Shown here: positions 25,214-33,297 of the stretch, one piece after another
How positions within the stretch are numbered: position 1 is the first letter of the stretch
How the letters are laid out: every line of letters starts with the position of its first letter
Made by a program: the position numbers and the translations under genes
Source of the DNA: Reyranella soli
GTDB lineage: Bacteria > Pseudomonadota > Alphaproteobacteria > Reyranellales > Reyranellaceae
Direction of reading: 5' to 3'
DNA length: 47,790 nucleotides
Assembly (NCBI RefSeq): GCF_007992495.1
Contig: NZ_BKAJ01000108.1
Span: 1 to 47,790, forward strand
Notes under the pieces: model-generated
Told to the model about the DNA's origin: nothing
The model's database searches: none
The model's input: the letters and a program-made list of their open reading frames with translations, nothing else

Positions 25214-26098
25214 ATGATGGAGTCATTCCTCGAAATCTTCGACATCTACCTCCTCGAGGCGGTGGTGAACGGCATCCTGCTGGGCGGCCTGCTCGCCCTG
25301 CTGGCGCTGGGCCTGAACCTGATCTTCGGCGTCATTGACGTCACCTGGATCTGCTACGCCGAGCTGGTGATGATCGGCATGTACGGCATGTACTTCCTTG
25401 TCCAGTACTATGGCGTGTCGTATTTCCTCGCCGCGCCCGTCGCCATCGTGCTGGTGGCGATCCTGGGAGCGGCGCTGCACTACCTGGTGATCGCACCATT
25501 GCTTTCGGGACCGCCGATCAACCAGCTTCTCGCCACCGGCGGCGTGCTGTTCGTGCTGCAGAGCTTCGCCACCGTCGCCTTCGGCATCGACTTCCGCAAT
25601 CTCGGCATCCGGCTGCCGGTGCTGGCCTTTGCCGACATGCATTTCAGCTACTCGCGGCTGCTCGCCTTCGGCGCGGCGCTGATCGGCATGGTGGTGGTCT
25701 ACCTCTTCATGACGCGCACCTATACCGGCACCGCCATCCGCGCGATTGCCCAGGATCGCCAGATCATGGCGCTGATGGGGGTCGACACGAAGAAGATCTA
25801 CCTCATCACCTCGGCGGTGGGCGGCGCGCTGGCCGGCCTGGCGGCGTGCCTACTGGTGTTGCAGTACGACGTCCATCCCTTCGTCGGCCTGTCGTTCGGG
25901 CCGATCACCTTCCTGATCTGCGTGCTGGGCGGGCTGGGCAACTTCGTCGGCGGCTTCGTGGCGGCCTTCGTGTTCGCCGAGATCATCTCGCTCGGGGGCC
26001 TCTTCTCCGACCTCGAATGGGGCTATGTGCTGGCCTTCGGCTTCTTCATCATCATGATGTTCATCCGGCCCGGCGGGCTGCTGGCGAGGCGCTCATGA
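25214..26098 (+). CDS. livH: Branched-chain amino acid-type ABC transporter permease LivH
   Basis: The 294-residue permease has about eight membrane segments. Family blocks include 'VNGILLGGLLALLALGLNLI' near the N-terminus, 'TYTGTAIRAIAQDRQIMALM' (the cytoplasmic loop that meets the ATPases, about 173-192) and 'GLSFGPITFLICVLGGLGNF'. Two ATGs are adjacent (25214 and 25217). The GAGGAG at 25205-25210 is better spaced for 25217, so the protein may be one residue shorter. Its ribosome site lies directly on the edge of the palindromic repeat. It overlaps livM as ATGA. Confidence 0.92.
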   Translation: MMESFLEIFDIYLLEAVVNGILLGGLLALLALGLNLIFGVIDVTWICYAELVMIGMYGMYFLVQYYGVSYFLAAPVAIVLVAILGAALHYLVIAPLLSGPPINQLLATGGVLFVLQSFATVAFGIDFRNLGIRLPVLAFADMHFSYSRLLAFGAALIGMVVVYLFMTRTYTGTAIRAIAQDRQIMALMGVDTKKIYLITSAVGGALAGLAACLLVLQYDVHPFVGLSFGPITFLICVLGGLGNFVGGFVAAFVFAEIISLGGLFSDLEWGYVLAFGFFIIMMFIRPGGLLARRS

Positions 26099-27081
26099 AC
26101 CAGCGTTACGCCTGGCCGATCGCCGTCGCCGCACTGATCGCGCTGCCCTTCGTCTATCGCGATCCCTACCATCTGCACATTCTCATCCTCATCCTGATCT
26201 GGTCGTTCGCCTACACCTCGTGGTCGCTGATGGGGCGCTTCGGCCTGGTGTCGCTGGGGCACGGCGGCTTCATGGGCGTCGGCGCCTACGTGACGGCGCT
26301 GTTGTGGAACCATCTCGGTCTCTCGCCCTGGATCGGCATCCCGATCGCGCTTGTCTCTGCCGGCGCGCTGGCGCTGGTCGTCGCCTATCCGTGCTTCCGT
26401 TTCCGCATCACCGGCCACTACTTCGCACTGGTGACGCTCGCCTTGTCGGGCATCGTCCTGCAGGTCATCACCGCGACGCGCGACTACACCGGCGGCTCGC
26501 TGGGCTACACGCCCGAGCGCACCAAGGGCAACAACATCGTGGCGCTGCAGTTCGACGACAAGATCGTGTGGTACTTGATCGCGCTCGCGGTCTGGCTCGC
26601 AGGCCTGCTGATCTGGCACGTGGTCGATCGCAGCATGTCGCGCTACGCCATGGAGGCGATCTCGGAGGACGAGGACGCGGCGGCCGCGGCCGGCGTCAAC
26701 GTCACCTTCGAGAAGCTCAGGATCACGGTGATCAGCGCCCTGATGACGGCACTCGCCGGCGCGCTCTACTGCCAGTACCAGATGTTCATCTCGCCCGACA
26801 CGGTGAGCGGGATCGCGGTGTCGCTGCAGATGGTGTTCGCCGTCGTGGTCGGCGGCATCTACGTGGCGCTCGGACCTACCGTAGGCGCCATCATCACGCT
26901 GCTGCTGGCCGAGTTCCTGCGCATCTTCTTCGGCACCAAGGCGGTCGGCTGGGACAACCTGGTCTACGGCGTGCTGCTGGTGCTGTTCATCATCTTCCTG
27001 CCCAAGGGAATCCTGGGCAGCATCCTCGAGCGCGTGAAAGTCGGACCGGCGAAGGCACCGGTGGTGAAGAAGCCCGCCTGA
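26095..27081 (+). CDS. livM: Branched-chain amino acid-type ABC transporter permease LivM
   Basis: The 328-residue membrane protein is the partner of LivH. It contains 'GLVSLGHGGFMGVGAYVTAL' (about 50-69) and 'RSMSRYAMEAISEDEDAAAA' (ATPase-contact loop). The final segment is 'VVVGGIYVALGPTVGAIITL', followed by a basic tail. The ATG at 26095 lies in the ATGA overlap with livH. The longer frame upstream is a shadow of livH. It is the last gene of the operon and converges on the cyclase gene with a 20-bp spacer that lacks a clear terminator. Confidence 0.92.
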   Translation: MNQRYAWPIAVAALIALPFVYRDPYHLHILILILIWSFAYTSWSLMGRFGLVSLGHGGFMGVGAYVTALLWNHLGLSPWIGIPIALVSAGALALVVAYPCFRFRITGHYFALVTLALSGIVLQVITATRDYTGGSLGYTPERTKGNNIVALQFDDKIVWYLIALAVWLAGLLIWHVVDRSMSRYAMEAISEDEDAAAAAGVNVTFEKLRITVISALMTALAGALYCQYQMFISPDTVSGIAVSLQMVFAVVVGGIYVALGPTVGAIITLLLAEFLRIFFGTKAVGWDNLVYGVLLVLFIIFLPKGILGSILERVKVGPAKAPVVKKPA

Positions 27082-27101
27082 GGCCTGCCGTCAGGCAAGA
27101 G

Positions 27102-28121
27102 CTAAGCGCGGCTGAGCGCGGCGATTCCCAGCGCGGCTTCGCGGCCGCGTACGCTGAGCGTCGGCAACGGTTCGGCGACGACGCCAGGCGGCAGCGTCGT
27201 CCTCGTCAGGAGATCGCCGGAGACCAGCACGTCGCGACCGACTTTCTTGGTGGCTTCGAGCAGCCGCGCCGCCACGTTCAGCGTGTCGCCGACATAGGCA
27301 AGCTCGGCGCGGACGTCGCCGATCTGGCCGGCGACGATCTCGCCGCAATGCATGCCGGCGCGGAATTCCGGCACCACGCCGAACCGCCGGAGATACCGTG
27401 TGCTGTTTGCGGCGATGTAGTCGCGCAGCACGAAGGGACAGGCGAGCACGTCGTCCTCAAGGGTGGGTTGGTCGGCAGGCCAGGTCAGAATGGCTTCGTC
27501 GCCGACGTATTTGTGGATCTCCGCGCCGCATTCCAGGGCGGCTTCCGCGATGTCACGGAAGAAGTCGTTCAACAGCTCGTGGAAGCGTACCGCGCCCAGC
27601 CGCTCGGCGACGCCCGTCGAGTTCTTCATGTCGATCAGCAGGAAGGCCCTGAGCTCGCGGCGGGGCCGGACATAGCGGCCGGTCAACAACCTGACCACCA
27701 TGCGGAAGCCGAGCAGGCTGCCTATGGTGAAGATGGCGTTGGCCAGTACCGACATGACGATCGAGAAGGTGAAGCCGCCGTCGCCAACGATCTCCTCGAA
27801 ACTGGCGTGCCCGGTGACCAGGGCGCGGGCAGCCAGCAGGCCGCCAACGATGACGATCATGTAGAAGACGACGCGGATGGCGAAGTAGAGCACGATCGGC
27901 AGCCGTTGCAGGCGTCGCACGACCGGGAGGCGGCGGCCCATGACCTCGAGCAGCAGGATCGGCGTGGCGATGAACAGTGAGCTTGCGATTCCCGTCGTCA
28001 TGCCGCGCAGCGGGCCCTCGGTGCCGATGCTGGCACCGAACAATGCACTGACCACCGCGAATCCGACGCTGAGCCAGAGGAAGATCTTCCAGCGATTCCA
28101 CGAGCGGTTCGACATGCTCAT
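27102..28121 (-). CDS. Membrane-anchored class III adenylate/guanylate cyclase
   Basis: The 339-residue protein has four hydrophobic segments in the N-terminal 145 residues and a C-terminal class III cyclase domain (about 155-320). Metal ligands are D164 (LLIDMKNSTG) and D208 (HKYVGDEA). Base-recognition residues are K204 and D279/T280 (YVGDTLNVAARL). Transition-state residues are N282 and R286. All expected catalytic positions are present, and the Lys plus Asp/Thr pair favours ATP over GTP. It should make cAMP in response to a membrane or internal signal that is not known. The start at 28121 overlaps the dehydratase stop as ATGA, so it is the last gene of a three-gene set. Confidence 0.9.
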   Translation of the reverse strand: MSMSNRSWNRWKIFLWLSVGFAVVSALFGASIGTEGPLRGMTTGIASSLFIATPILLLEVMGRRLPVVRRLQRLPIVLYFAIRVVFYMIVIVGGLLAARALVTGHASFEEIVGDGGFTFSIVMSVLANAIFTIGSLLGFRMVVRLLTGRYVRPRRELRAFLLIDMKNSTGVAERLGAVRFHELLNDFFRDIAEAALECGAEIHKYVGDEAILTWPADQPTLEDDVLACPFVLRDYIAANSTRYLRRFGVVPEFRAGMHCGEIVAGQIGDVRAELAYVGDTLNVAARLLEATKKVGRDVLVSGDLLTRTTLPPGVVAEPLPTLSVRGREAALGIAALSRA

Positions 28122-29104
28122 GCGGCGCGGCGCGCGAGAGCCCGCGCAAATGTGGCGTGGTCGACGTTGCCGCCCGAGCACACCACGGCGACCGCACGAT
28201 CCTTAACCGGCAGCTTGCCGGTGAGGGCGGCGGCCAGCGCCACGGCGCCGCCCGGCTCGACCACCAGCTTGAACTCGCGGAAGGCCGTCTCCATGGCGTC
28301 GAGCACTTCGTCGTCGGTGACGACCAGGCCCGGCCCCAGCAGCTGCTTGGCGATCGGAAAGGTGACATCGCCCGGCGTCGGCGCCAGCAAGGCGTCGCAG
28401 ATCGAGCCCGAGAGCTTGTCGTTCTTCTGCTTGGTCCCGCTGGCGAGCGAGCGGGCGAGGTCGTCGAAGCCCGCAGGTTCGCCGGCATGGACGCTGGTCG
28501 AGGGGCTGAGCCCCTTCACGGCGAGGGCGATGCCGGTCGACAGGCCGCCGCCCGAACAGGGCGCGGCGACAGCATCGAGCATGACGCCGAGCACCTTGGC
28601 CTGCTCAACGAGTTCGAGGCCCGCCGTGCCCTGGCCGGTCAGGATCCAGGGATGATCGTAGGGCGGCACGACCGTGGCGCCGGTCTTCTGGGCGATGCCC
28701 ATGCCGATCTCCTCGCGGCTTTCCTTGACGCGGTCGTGCAGCACGACTTCGGCGCCCGAGGCCTTGGTGTTGGCGATTTTCAGCGCCGGCGCATCCTTCG
28801 GCATGACGATGGTGGCCTTCACGCCCATCAGGCGCGCCGCCTCGGCGAGGCCCTGCGCGTGGTTGCCCGACGACCAGCCGACGACGCCCTTCTTGCGGTC
28901 GGTCTCGCTCATCGAGGCCAGGAAGTTGTAGGCGCCGCGCAGCTTGAATGAGCCGGTGCGCTGCAGGCACTCGGCCTTGATGAACAGGCGCCCGCCCAGC
29001 CGCGCATTGACGCGCGCGTTCTCGAGCAGCGGCGTGCGGATGGCGACGCCGTCGAGGCGGCGGGCGGCGGCTAGAACATCGTCGAAAGTGGCGGACGCGG
29101 ACAT
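28118..29104 (-). CDS. Threonine/serine dehydratase (PLP fold type II)
   Basis: The 328-residue PLP enzyme is similar to catabolic threonine dehydratase and serine racemase. The PLP lysine is K54 in TGSFKLRGAYNF. The phosphate-binding glycine loop is 'APCSGGGLSTGIA' (about 183-195), and 'SSGNHAQGLAEAA' (about 79-91) binds the substrate carboxylate. No C-terminal regulatory ACT domain is present, so it is a short, probably feedback-insensitive form. The product would be 2-oxobutyrate from threonine or pyruvate from serine. The ATG at 29104 overlaps the dehalogenase stop by one base, and its stop overlaps the cyclase start. Confidence 0.9.
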   Translation of the reverse strand: MSASATFDDVLAAARRLDGVAIRTPLLENARVNARLGGRLFIKAECLQRTGSFKLRGAYNFLASMSETDRKKGVVGWSSGNHAQGLAEAARLMGVKATIVMPKDAPALKIANTKASGAEVVLHDRVKESREEIGMGIAQKTGATVVPPYDHPWILTGQGTAGLELVEQAKVLGVMLDAVAAPCSGGGLSTGIALAVKGLSPSTSVHAGEPAGFDDLARSLASGTKQKNDKLSGSICDALLAPTPGDVTFPIAKQLLGPGLVVTDDEVLDAMETAFREFKLVVEPGGAVALAAALTGKLPVKDRAVAVVCSGGNVDHATFARALARRAA

Positions 29105-29790
29105 CAGGAAACACCAAGCAGGGAAGGGAGTTGAGAGAGGTCGTTTATCTCGGCCACGGTCTTGCCGGGCAAGCCGTCGTCGGGCGCGCGGGCGCGATTG
29201 ACCCACACGGTGACGAAGCCGAAATGGGCGGCGCCGTGCGCATCCCAGCAGTTGGAGGACAGGAAGCACACCTTGTCCGGCTTCACGCCGCAGCGCTGCT
29301 CGACCAGACGATAGACGCGCGCATCGGGCTTGAAGATCAGGGCGTCGTCGACGCTCAGCACAGCCTCGAAGCGGTCGGCCAGCCCTGACGCCTTGACCAT
29401 GGGGTCGAGCATCCCGGGATCGCCGTTGGACAGGATGGCGAGCCGCTTGCCGGCGCGCTTCAGCCTATCGAGCATCGCCGGCACTTCGGGGAAAGGATCG
29501 AGCGCTAGGTAGGCGCGCATGAGCTTCTCGCGCACGCCGGCATCGCTGATGCCATGGGCGGCCAGGCAATGGTCGAGCGCCTCGCCGGTCACCTGCCAGA
29601 ACGGGTCGTAGGCACCCATGCTGTTGCGCAGCCAGGTGTACTGGATCTGCTTGGCGCGCCACAGGTCGGCCAGGGCGTCGGCCTTGGGCCCGATCGCGGC
29701 GCGATGGCGGGCAACGGCCGAGTTGAAGTCGAACAGCGTGCCGTAGGCGTCGAAAACGCAGAGCGCGGTAGCGGCGAGGGCCGCGGTCAT
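29104..29790 (-). CDS. Haloacid dehalogenase, type II
   Basis: The 228-residue HAD-superfamily hydrolase resembles (S)-2-haloacid dehalogenases. The nucleophile is D14 in FDAYGTLFDF. Motif II is 'AILSNGDPGML' (about 118-128), the conserved lysine is in 'FKPDARVYRL', and motif III is 'SSNCWDAHGA', close to the dehalogenase pattern SSNxWDxxGA. 'VTVWVNR' follows. Hydrolysis of 2-haloalkanoates to 2-hydroxy acids is the family reaction, though some relatives have other substrates. First gene of the set with the dehydratase and cyclase. It is divergent from the YdhR-like gene with a 39-bp spacer. Confidence 0.88.
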   Translation of the reverse strand: MTAALAATALCVFDAYGTLFDFNSAVARHRAAIGPKADALADLWRAKQIQYTWLRNSMGAYDPFWQVTGEALDHCLAAHGISDAGVREKLMRAYLALDPFPEVPAMLDRLKRAGKRLAILSNGDPGMLDPMVKASGLADRFEAVLSVDDALIFKPDARVYRLVEQRCGVKPDKVCFLSSNCWDAHGAAHFGFVTVWVNRARAPDDGLPGKTVAEINDLSQLPSLLGVS

Positions 29791-29829
29791 GAATTGCTCC
29801 TGTCGGTCGATGACCGTAGGCTACCACGC

Positions 29830-30150
29830 ATGTTCATCGCCATCGTTCAAATTCCCATGGCCAAGCGGCCGCGCGACGCGGCGGTCGAGGCGGCCGCCAA
29901 GTCGGCGCCAACCTACACCGCGCTCGGCGCCAAGGGACTGTTGAAGAAGTACTATCTCAACGGCGAGGCCGGCGGCGGCGGAGTCTATCTCTGGGATTCG
30001 GAGGCCGCGGCCCGCGCCTGGTACACGCCCGATTGGGAGAAGCGCATGGAGGCCGCGTTCGGCGCCAGGCCGACCGTGACCTATTATGACAACCACGTTG
30101 TGGTCGATAACGAGACGGGCAAAGTCCACGTCGACGGCCAGAATACCTAG
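29830..30150 (+). CDS. YdhR-like monooxygenase-fold protein
   Basis: The 106-residue protein has a ferredoxin-like alpha/beta (ABM-like) fold, to judge by 'GLLKKYYLNGEAGGGGVYLW' and 'SEAAARAWYTPDWEKRMEAA'. These are the typical middle and C-terminal parts of the YdhR family. Members are small dimers of uncertain enzymatic role, some related to antibiotic-biosynthesis monooxygenases. The start at 29830 removes a long, unsupported N-terminal extension. It lies 15 bases before the aldo/keto reductase and is probably cotranscribed with it. Confidence 0.82.
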   Translation: MFIAIVQIPMAKRPRDAAVEAAAKSAPTYTALGAKGLLKKYYLNGEAGGGGVYLWDSEAAARAWYTPDWEKRMEAAFGARPTVTYYDNHVVVDNETGKVHVDGQNT

Positions 30151-30165
30151 CAAGAGGGAACGCAC

Positions 30166-31131
30166 ATGCAGAAGCGCAGGCTGGGCCGCACGGGCCTGGA
30201 GGTATCGGTATTGGGCTACGGCGCGGGCGCCGTCGGCGGGCTGTTCACCAAGGGCGCGGCGGCCGACCAGGAACGCGCCATTGCGCGCGCCATCGAGGCT
30301 GGCATCAACTACTTCGACACGGCCGCGCTCTACGGCAACGGCGAATCCGAGAGGAATCTCGGCCGCGTGTTGAAGGCGCTGAAGGCCGACGTCGTCGTCG
30401 GCACAAAGGTGCGGTTGTCGACCGAGCATCGCGCCAATGTCGGCAAGGCGATCGAGCAGGGTATGAACGACAGCCTCTCGCGCATGGGCCGCGACCATGT
30501 CGATCTCTTCCAGCTGCACAATCCGCTGGTCGCCAAGGATGGCGGCGACAAGCTCGCGATCGACATTGCGCTGAACGAGGTCGCCCCGGCGCTGGAGAAG
30601 CTCAGGAAGGCGGGCAAGACGCGCTTCATCGGCTTCAGCGGCGTCGGCGAGACGGCGGCGCTGCACCAGGCCATCGAGTCGAAGCTCTTCGACACCGTGC
30701 AGGTCGTCTACAACGCGCTGAACCCCAGCGCCGGCGGTGCCATGCCCAAGGGCACGCCGGGCCAGGACTATGGCCGCATGCTGGAGAAGGCCAAGGCCGC
30801 CGACATGGGCACCATCATCATCCGCGCCCTGGCGGGCGGTGCGCTCTCCGGCACCGAGCAGCGCCATCCCTTGGCCATGCAGTCGGTCGATCCCATCGGC
30901 TCGGCGCCCAACTTTGCGGGCGACGTGGCGCGCGCCAAGGCGCTGAAGCCGCTGGTGCGCGACAGCGGCTCGTCGAGCCTGACCGAACTCGCCGAGCGCT
31001 TCGTGATCGCCCATCCCGCGGTGTCGACCATGCTGGTCGGCTACTCGACGCTCGATCATCTCGAAGCGGCCATTGACGCGGTAAACAAGGGACCGCTTGC
31101 CGAGGCGGTGCTGGCGCAGGTCGCCCGATAG
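30166..31131 (+). CDS. Aldo/keto reductase
   Basis: The 321-residue NADPH-dependent oxidoreductase has the TIM-barrel fold. The catalytic tetrad is D51 and Y56 (YFDTAALYG), K81 (VVGTKV) and H118 (LFQLHNP). N-terminal 'RRLGRTGLEVSVLGYGAGAV' and C-terminal 'AHPAVSTMLVGYSTLDHLEA' are typical of the L-fucose/galactose dehydrogenase-like group. The substrate is unknown. The ATG follows AAGAGGGAA. It converges on the 609-residue gene; the 84-bp gap has a short GC palindrome but no intrinsic terminator. Confidence 0.92.
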   Translation: MQKRRLGRTGLEVSVLGYGAGAVGGLFTKGAAADQERAIARAIEAGINYFDTAALYGNGESERNLGRVLKALKADVVVGTKVRLSTEHRANVGKAIEQGMNDSLSRMGRDHVDLFQLHNPLVAKDGGDKLAIDIALNEVAPALEKLRKAGKTRFIGFSGVGETAALHQAIESKLFDTVQVVYNALNPSAGGAMPKGTPGQDYGRMLEKAKAADMGTIIIRALAGGALSGTEQRHPLAMQSVDPIGSAPNFAGDVARAKALKPLVRDSGSSSLTELAERFVIAHPAVSTMLVGYSTLDHLEAAIDAVNKGPLAEAVLAQVAR

Positions 31132-31215
31132 ATGGAAGAACCAGCGTACATGCGGTGAACAGACGGAAGAAAGGCAGTTGCCGGGCCGACTGTGGTTTTC
31201 GAAGCGGCGCCGCTT

Positions 31216-33045
31216 TCAAAAGTATCCTCGGTTTGGTGTCAAGGCCGCGAGGCGCTTCGCGATGTCGACGTAGCGCTGGTTCGCGGAGATCAGCGAGGCT
31301 TGGTCTTTCGCGTTCGCGATCGGCCCTCCGCTTGCTCGCGTTGCCGCCATGAGCTTGCGAAGGATTTCGGGCAGAGTGCAATAGGCACCCCCCGAGTCGA
31401 TCGCTTGCAATGTTTGAGACGCGAGAGACGCATGATCTCCTTCCCGGCGTGCGGCCGTCGACTGGGTTCCGTTCACGCGCCCCACGGTCCACTTGGCAAC
31501 GGTCCCCGATGGCGTTAGGGCGGCCTTCAGGTCCGCCACGATCGTCTCGAGGCCCCTTGCCCCGCCGTAGTAGGACGCGAGCATGCGATCCCACCGCTTG
31601 CGTCCGCTGCTGAAGTCGCTGAGCGGCGGGGGGATGAGGCCGGCATGTCTCGCCGGCACCGGGAGACCATAGCCGTACTGTTGAGCCATCGGTGCGAGGT
31701 GGCCTGCCACAACATTGAAGCTCATGCCGCTTTGGGCAGCAGAGAGGAAGTCCTTGGGCGAGAAGTAGAGAGCCTCCGCCTCGGTGTTGGTCCCAGGGTC
31801 GCTGTTGCTGACGTGAAGGGATACGAAAGCATCGTGCTTGAAGAGCAGATTTGAATGAAGGAACCGTACAGCCGTCTGGAGCTGCCGATAGCCCGGCTGG
31901 TAGTGTCCGCTGCGATTGTCGATGGCGATGACGCGACCCTCCTCCGCGACCAGCATGCCGGCGGCGGACGTCAGTTCGCTGTCGAACAAGGCGCTGTGGA
32001 ACCTCACGGAGGGATAGCAGCGCATGACCGTTGGCCCCCGCATCGCGTAGAGCGTTCCCCGGGTGAAATCGTTGGTAATGCCGTGTCTGCTGGAAGGACC
32101 GTTCGTCGTGTGGACGACGCGCAACATGGGAAGACTGACCGCGTTGTCGGCCCAGACGTTGCATGTCCATTCCCAACTTCCTGCAAACTCTTTCGCCTTC
32201 TGCCCCTCCCGCTGCCTGCCGGGAACCTTCACCTGGTATGTCCACATGCGTCGAGAGTCGCGAGGGCTCGAAAATTTCTCATCGCCCGGGACGTGGGTCC
32301 GAATTTCGACATTCAACCAGTCTCCGGCGGCTTGCGTGGGATGCAAACGTGCTTGCTTGGCGTCGACGAGTCCCCATAGGAGGTCTTCTATCAATCTATC
32401 TGAGACGTCTATTAGGCCGATCAGGAACTCAACGATGTGTTCGATTGGATCGGCATTCTTCTCGAGTTGCTGCCTGGCCCATGGCAGGTACACCCGCATC
32501 GAATCCCACGAACGCACGCTGGCCAACGGGTCCAGCCGCTCGTCGAAGTGATGATCGCGGACGGCAACGTCTCCTTCCCGATCCAGGTCCATGGTCGTCG
32601 AGACAACGCCCTTCAGAAATTTCTTGCCGGCGTCCGTCTTGTAGTATGAGAGCCGATCATAGTAGCGATGGGCCAGCTCGATAGATCCCCGAATCCGGCT
32701 GAAGGGGACGGAGCTTGCCTTGCCGGGGGCAAGTTTAATCGAGTTGAATTTGTACCTCGAATCCAGTGCGAGCACGATCGTCTGGCATTCCTTCATGCTT
32801 TCGGCGAGCCGCCCGACAGTATCGACGCGCTCGGGAATGGAGGCGGCAGTGTCCAGTTCGTCAATGAGCTCTTCCAGGCGATCCAGCATGGCGTCGGCAG
32901 GCGTCGCAGACACCCACCCGCCTGGCTTTGGCGGCGGAGCAGGCAATGGCTTCGCGGGCGACGGAGAGGCGGCCAATTGATCGCGGATGGCGATCAGCAA
33001 CGGGTTCAAGGCCTCTTTCACCTGGACATTGATGGACTTGGCCAT
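31216..33045 (-). CDS. Hypothetical protein with an 'IDNRSGHYQPG' segment, possible toxin-like domain
   Basis: The 609-residue cytoplasmic protein is not recognised as a whole. A Pro-rich linker lies at about 29-45 and helical regions at about 50-300. From about 310 there is a part with 'TRGTLYAMRGPTVMRCYPSV' and 'SELTSAAGMLVAEEGRVIAI', ending in 'IDNRSGHYQPGYRQLQTAVR'. The last pattern (small residues before 'D-N-x-SGHY-x-P') is one I associate with predicted effector or toxin domains, but I cannot name a family. There is no signal peptide or membrane segment. The start MAKSINVQVKEA at 33045 follows GAGAGAGGGA. The longer frame (to 33201) lacks a site. Composition is less GC-rich than neighbours, which suggests transfer. 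No partner gene is adjacent. The 252 bp on its 5' side (33046-33297) show no gene. Confidence 0.7.
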   Translation of the reverse strand: MAKSINVQVKEALNPLLIAIRDQLAASPSPAKPLPAPPPKPGGWVSATPADAMLDRLEELIDELDTAASIPERVDTVGRLAESMKECQTIVLALDSRYKFNSIKLAPGKASSVPFSRIRGSIELAHRYYDRLSYYKTDAGKKFLKGVVSTTMDLDREGDVAVRDHHFDERLDPLASVRSWDSMRVYLPWARQQLEKNADPIEHIVEFLIGLIDVSDRLIEDLLWGLVDAKQARLHPTQAAGDWLNVEIRTHVPGDEKFSSPRDSRRMWTYQVKVPGRQREGQKAKEFAGSWEWTCNVWADNAVSLPMLRVVHTTNGPSSRHGITNDFTRGTLYAMRGPTVMRCYPSVRFHSALFDSELTSAAGMLVAEEGRVIAIDNRSGHYQPGYRQLQTAVRFLHSNLLFKHDAFVSLHVSNSDPGTNTEAEALYFSPKDFLSAAQSGMSFNVVAGHLAPMAQQYGYGLPVPARHAGLIPPPLSDFSSGRKRWDRMLASYYGGARGLETIVADLKAALTPSGTVAKWTVGRVNGTQSTAARREGDHASLASQTLQAIDSGGAYCTLPEILRKLMAATRASGGPIANAKDQASLISANQRYVDIAKRLAALTPNRGYF

Positions 33046-33297
33046 GCCGTTCCCTCTCTCAAAATTACATCGCCTGGATGACCGCAGGGGACCGAGATGG
33101 CAGCCGATCGATTCTGTGCCCTCGCCTGGCATGTCGGTTGCGAAACTATCGGGCCTCCCAATCTGCCGGCAAGGTCGTTGAACGACCGGCTGCAGAAACA
33201 TCGGGTCATGCTCTCGCGTGACTTGGTGGAGATTGCCCGGGACTCGACGATCAGCTCGCCGTTCTCATCGTCCTGATAGGTGGTCGCGGTCCTTCCC

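Noticed and set aside
31196..31216. GC palindrome AAGCGGCGCCGCTT as a terminator between convergent genes
   Set aside because: No T-tract follows on either strand, and the stem would be short.
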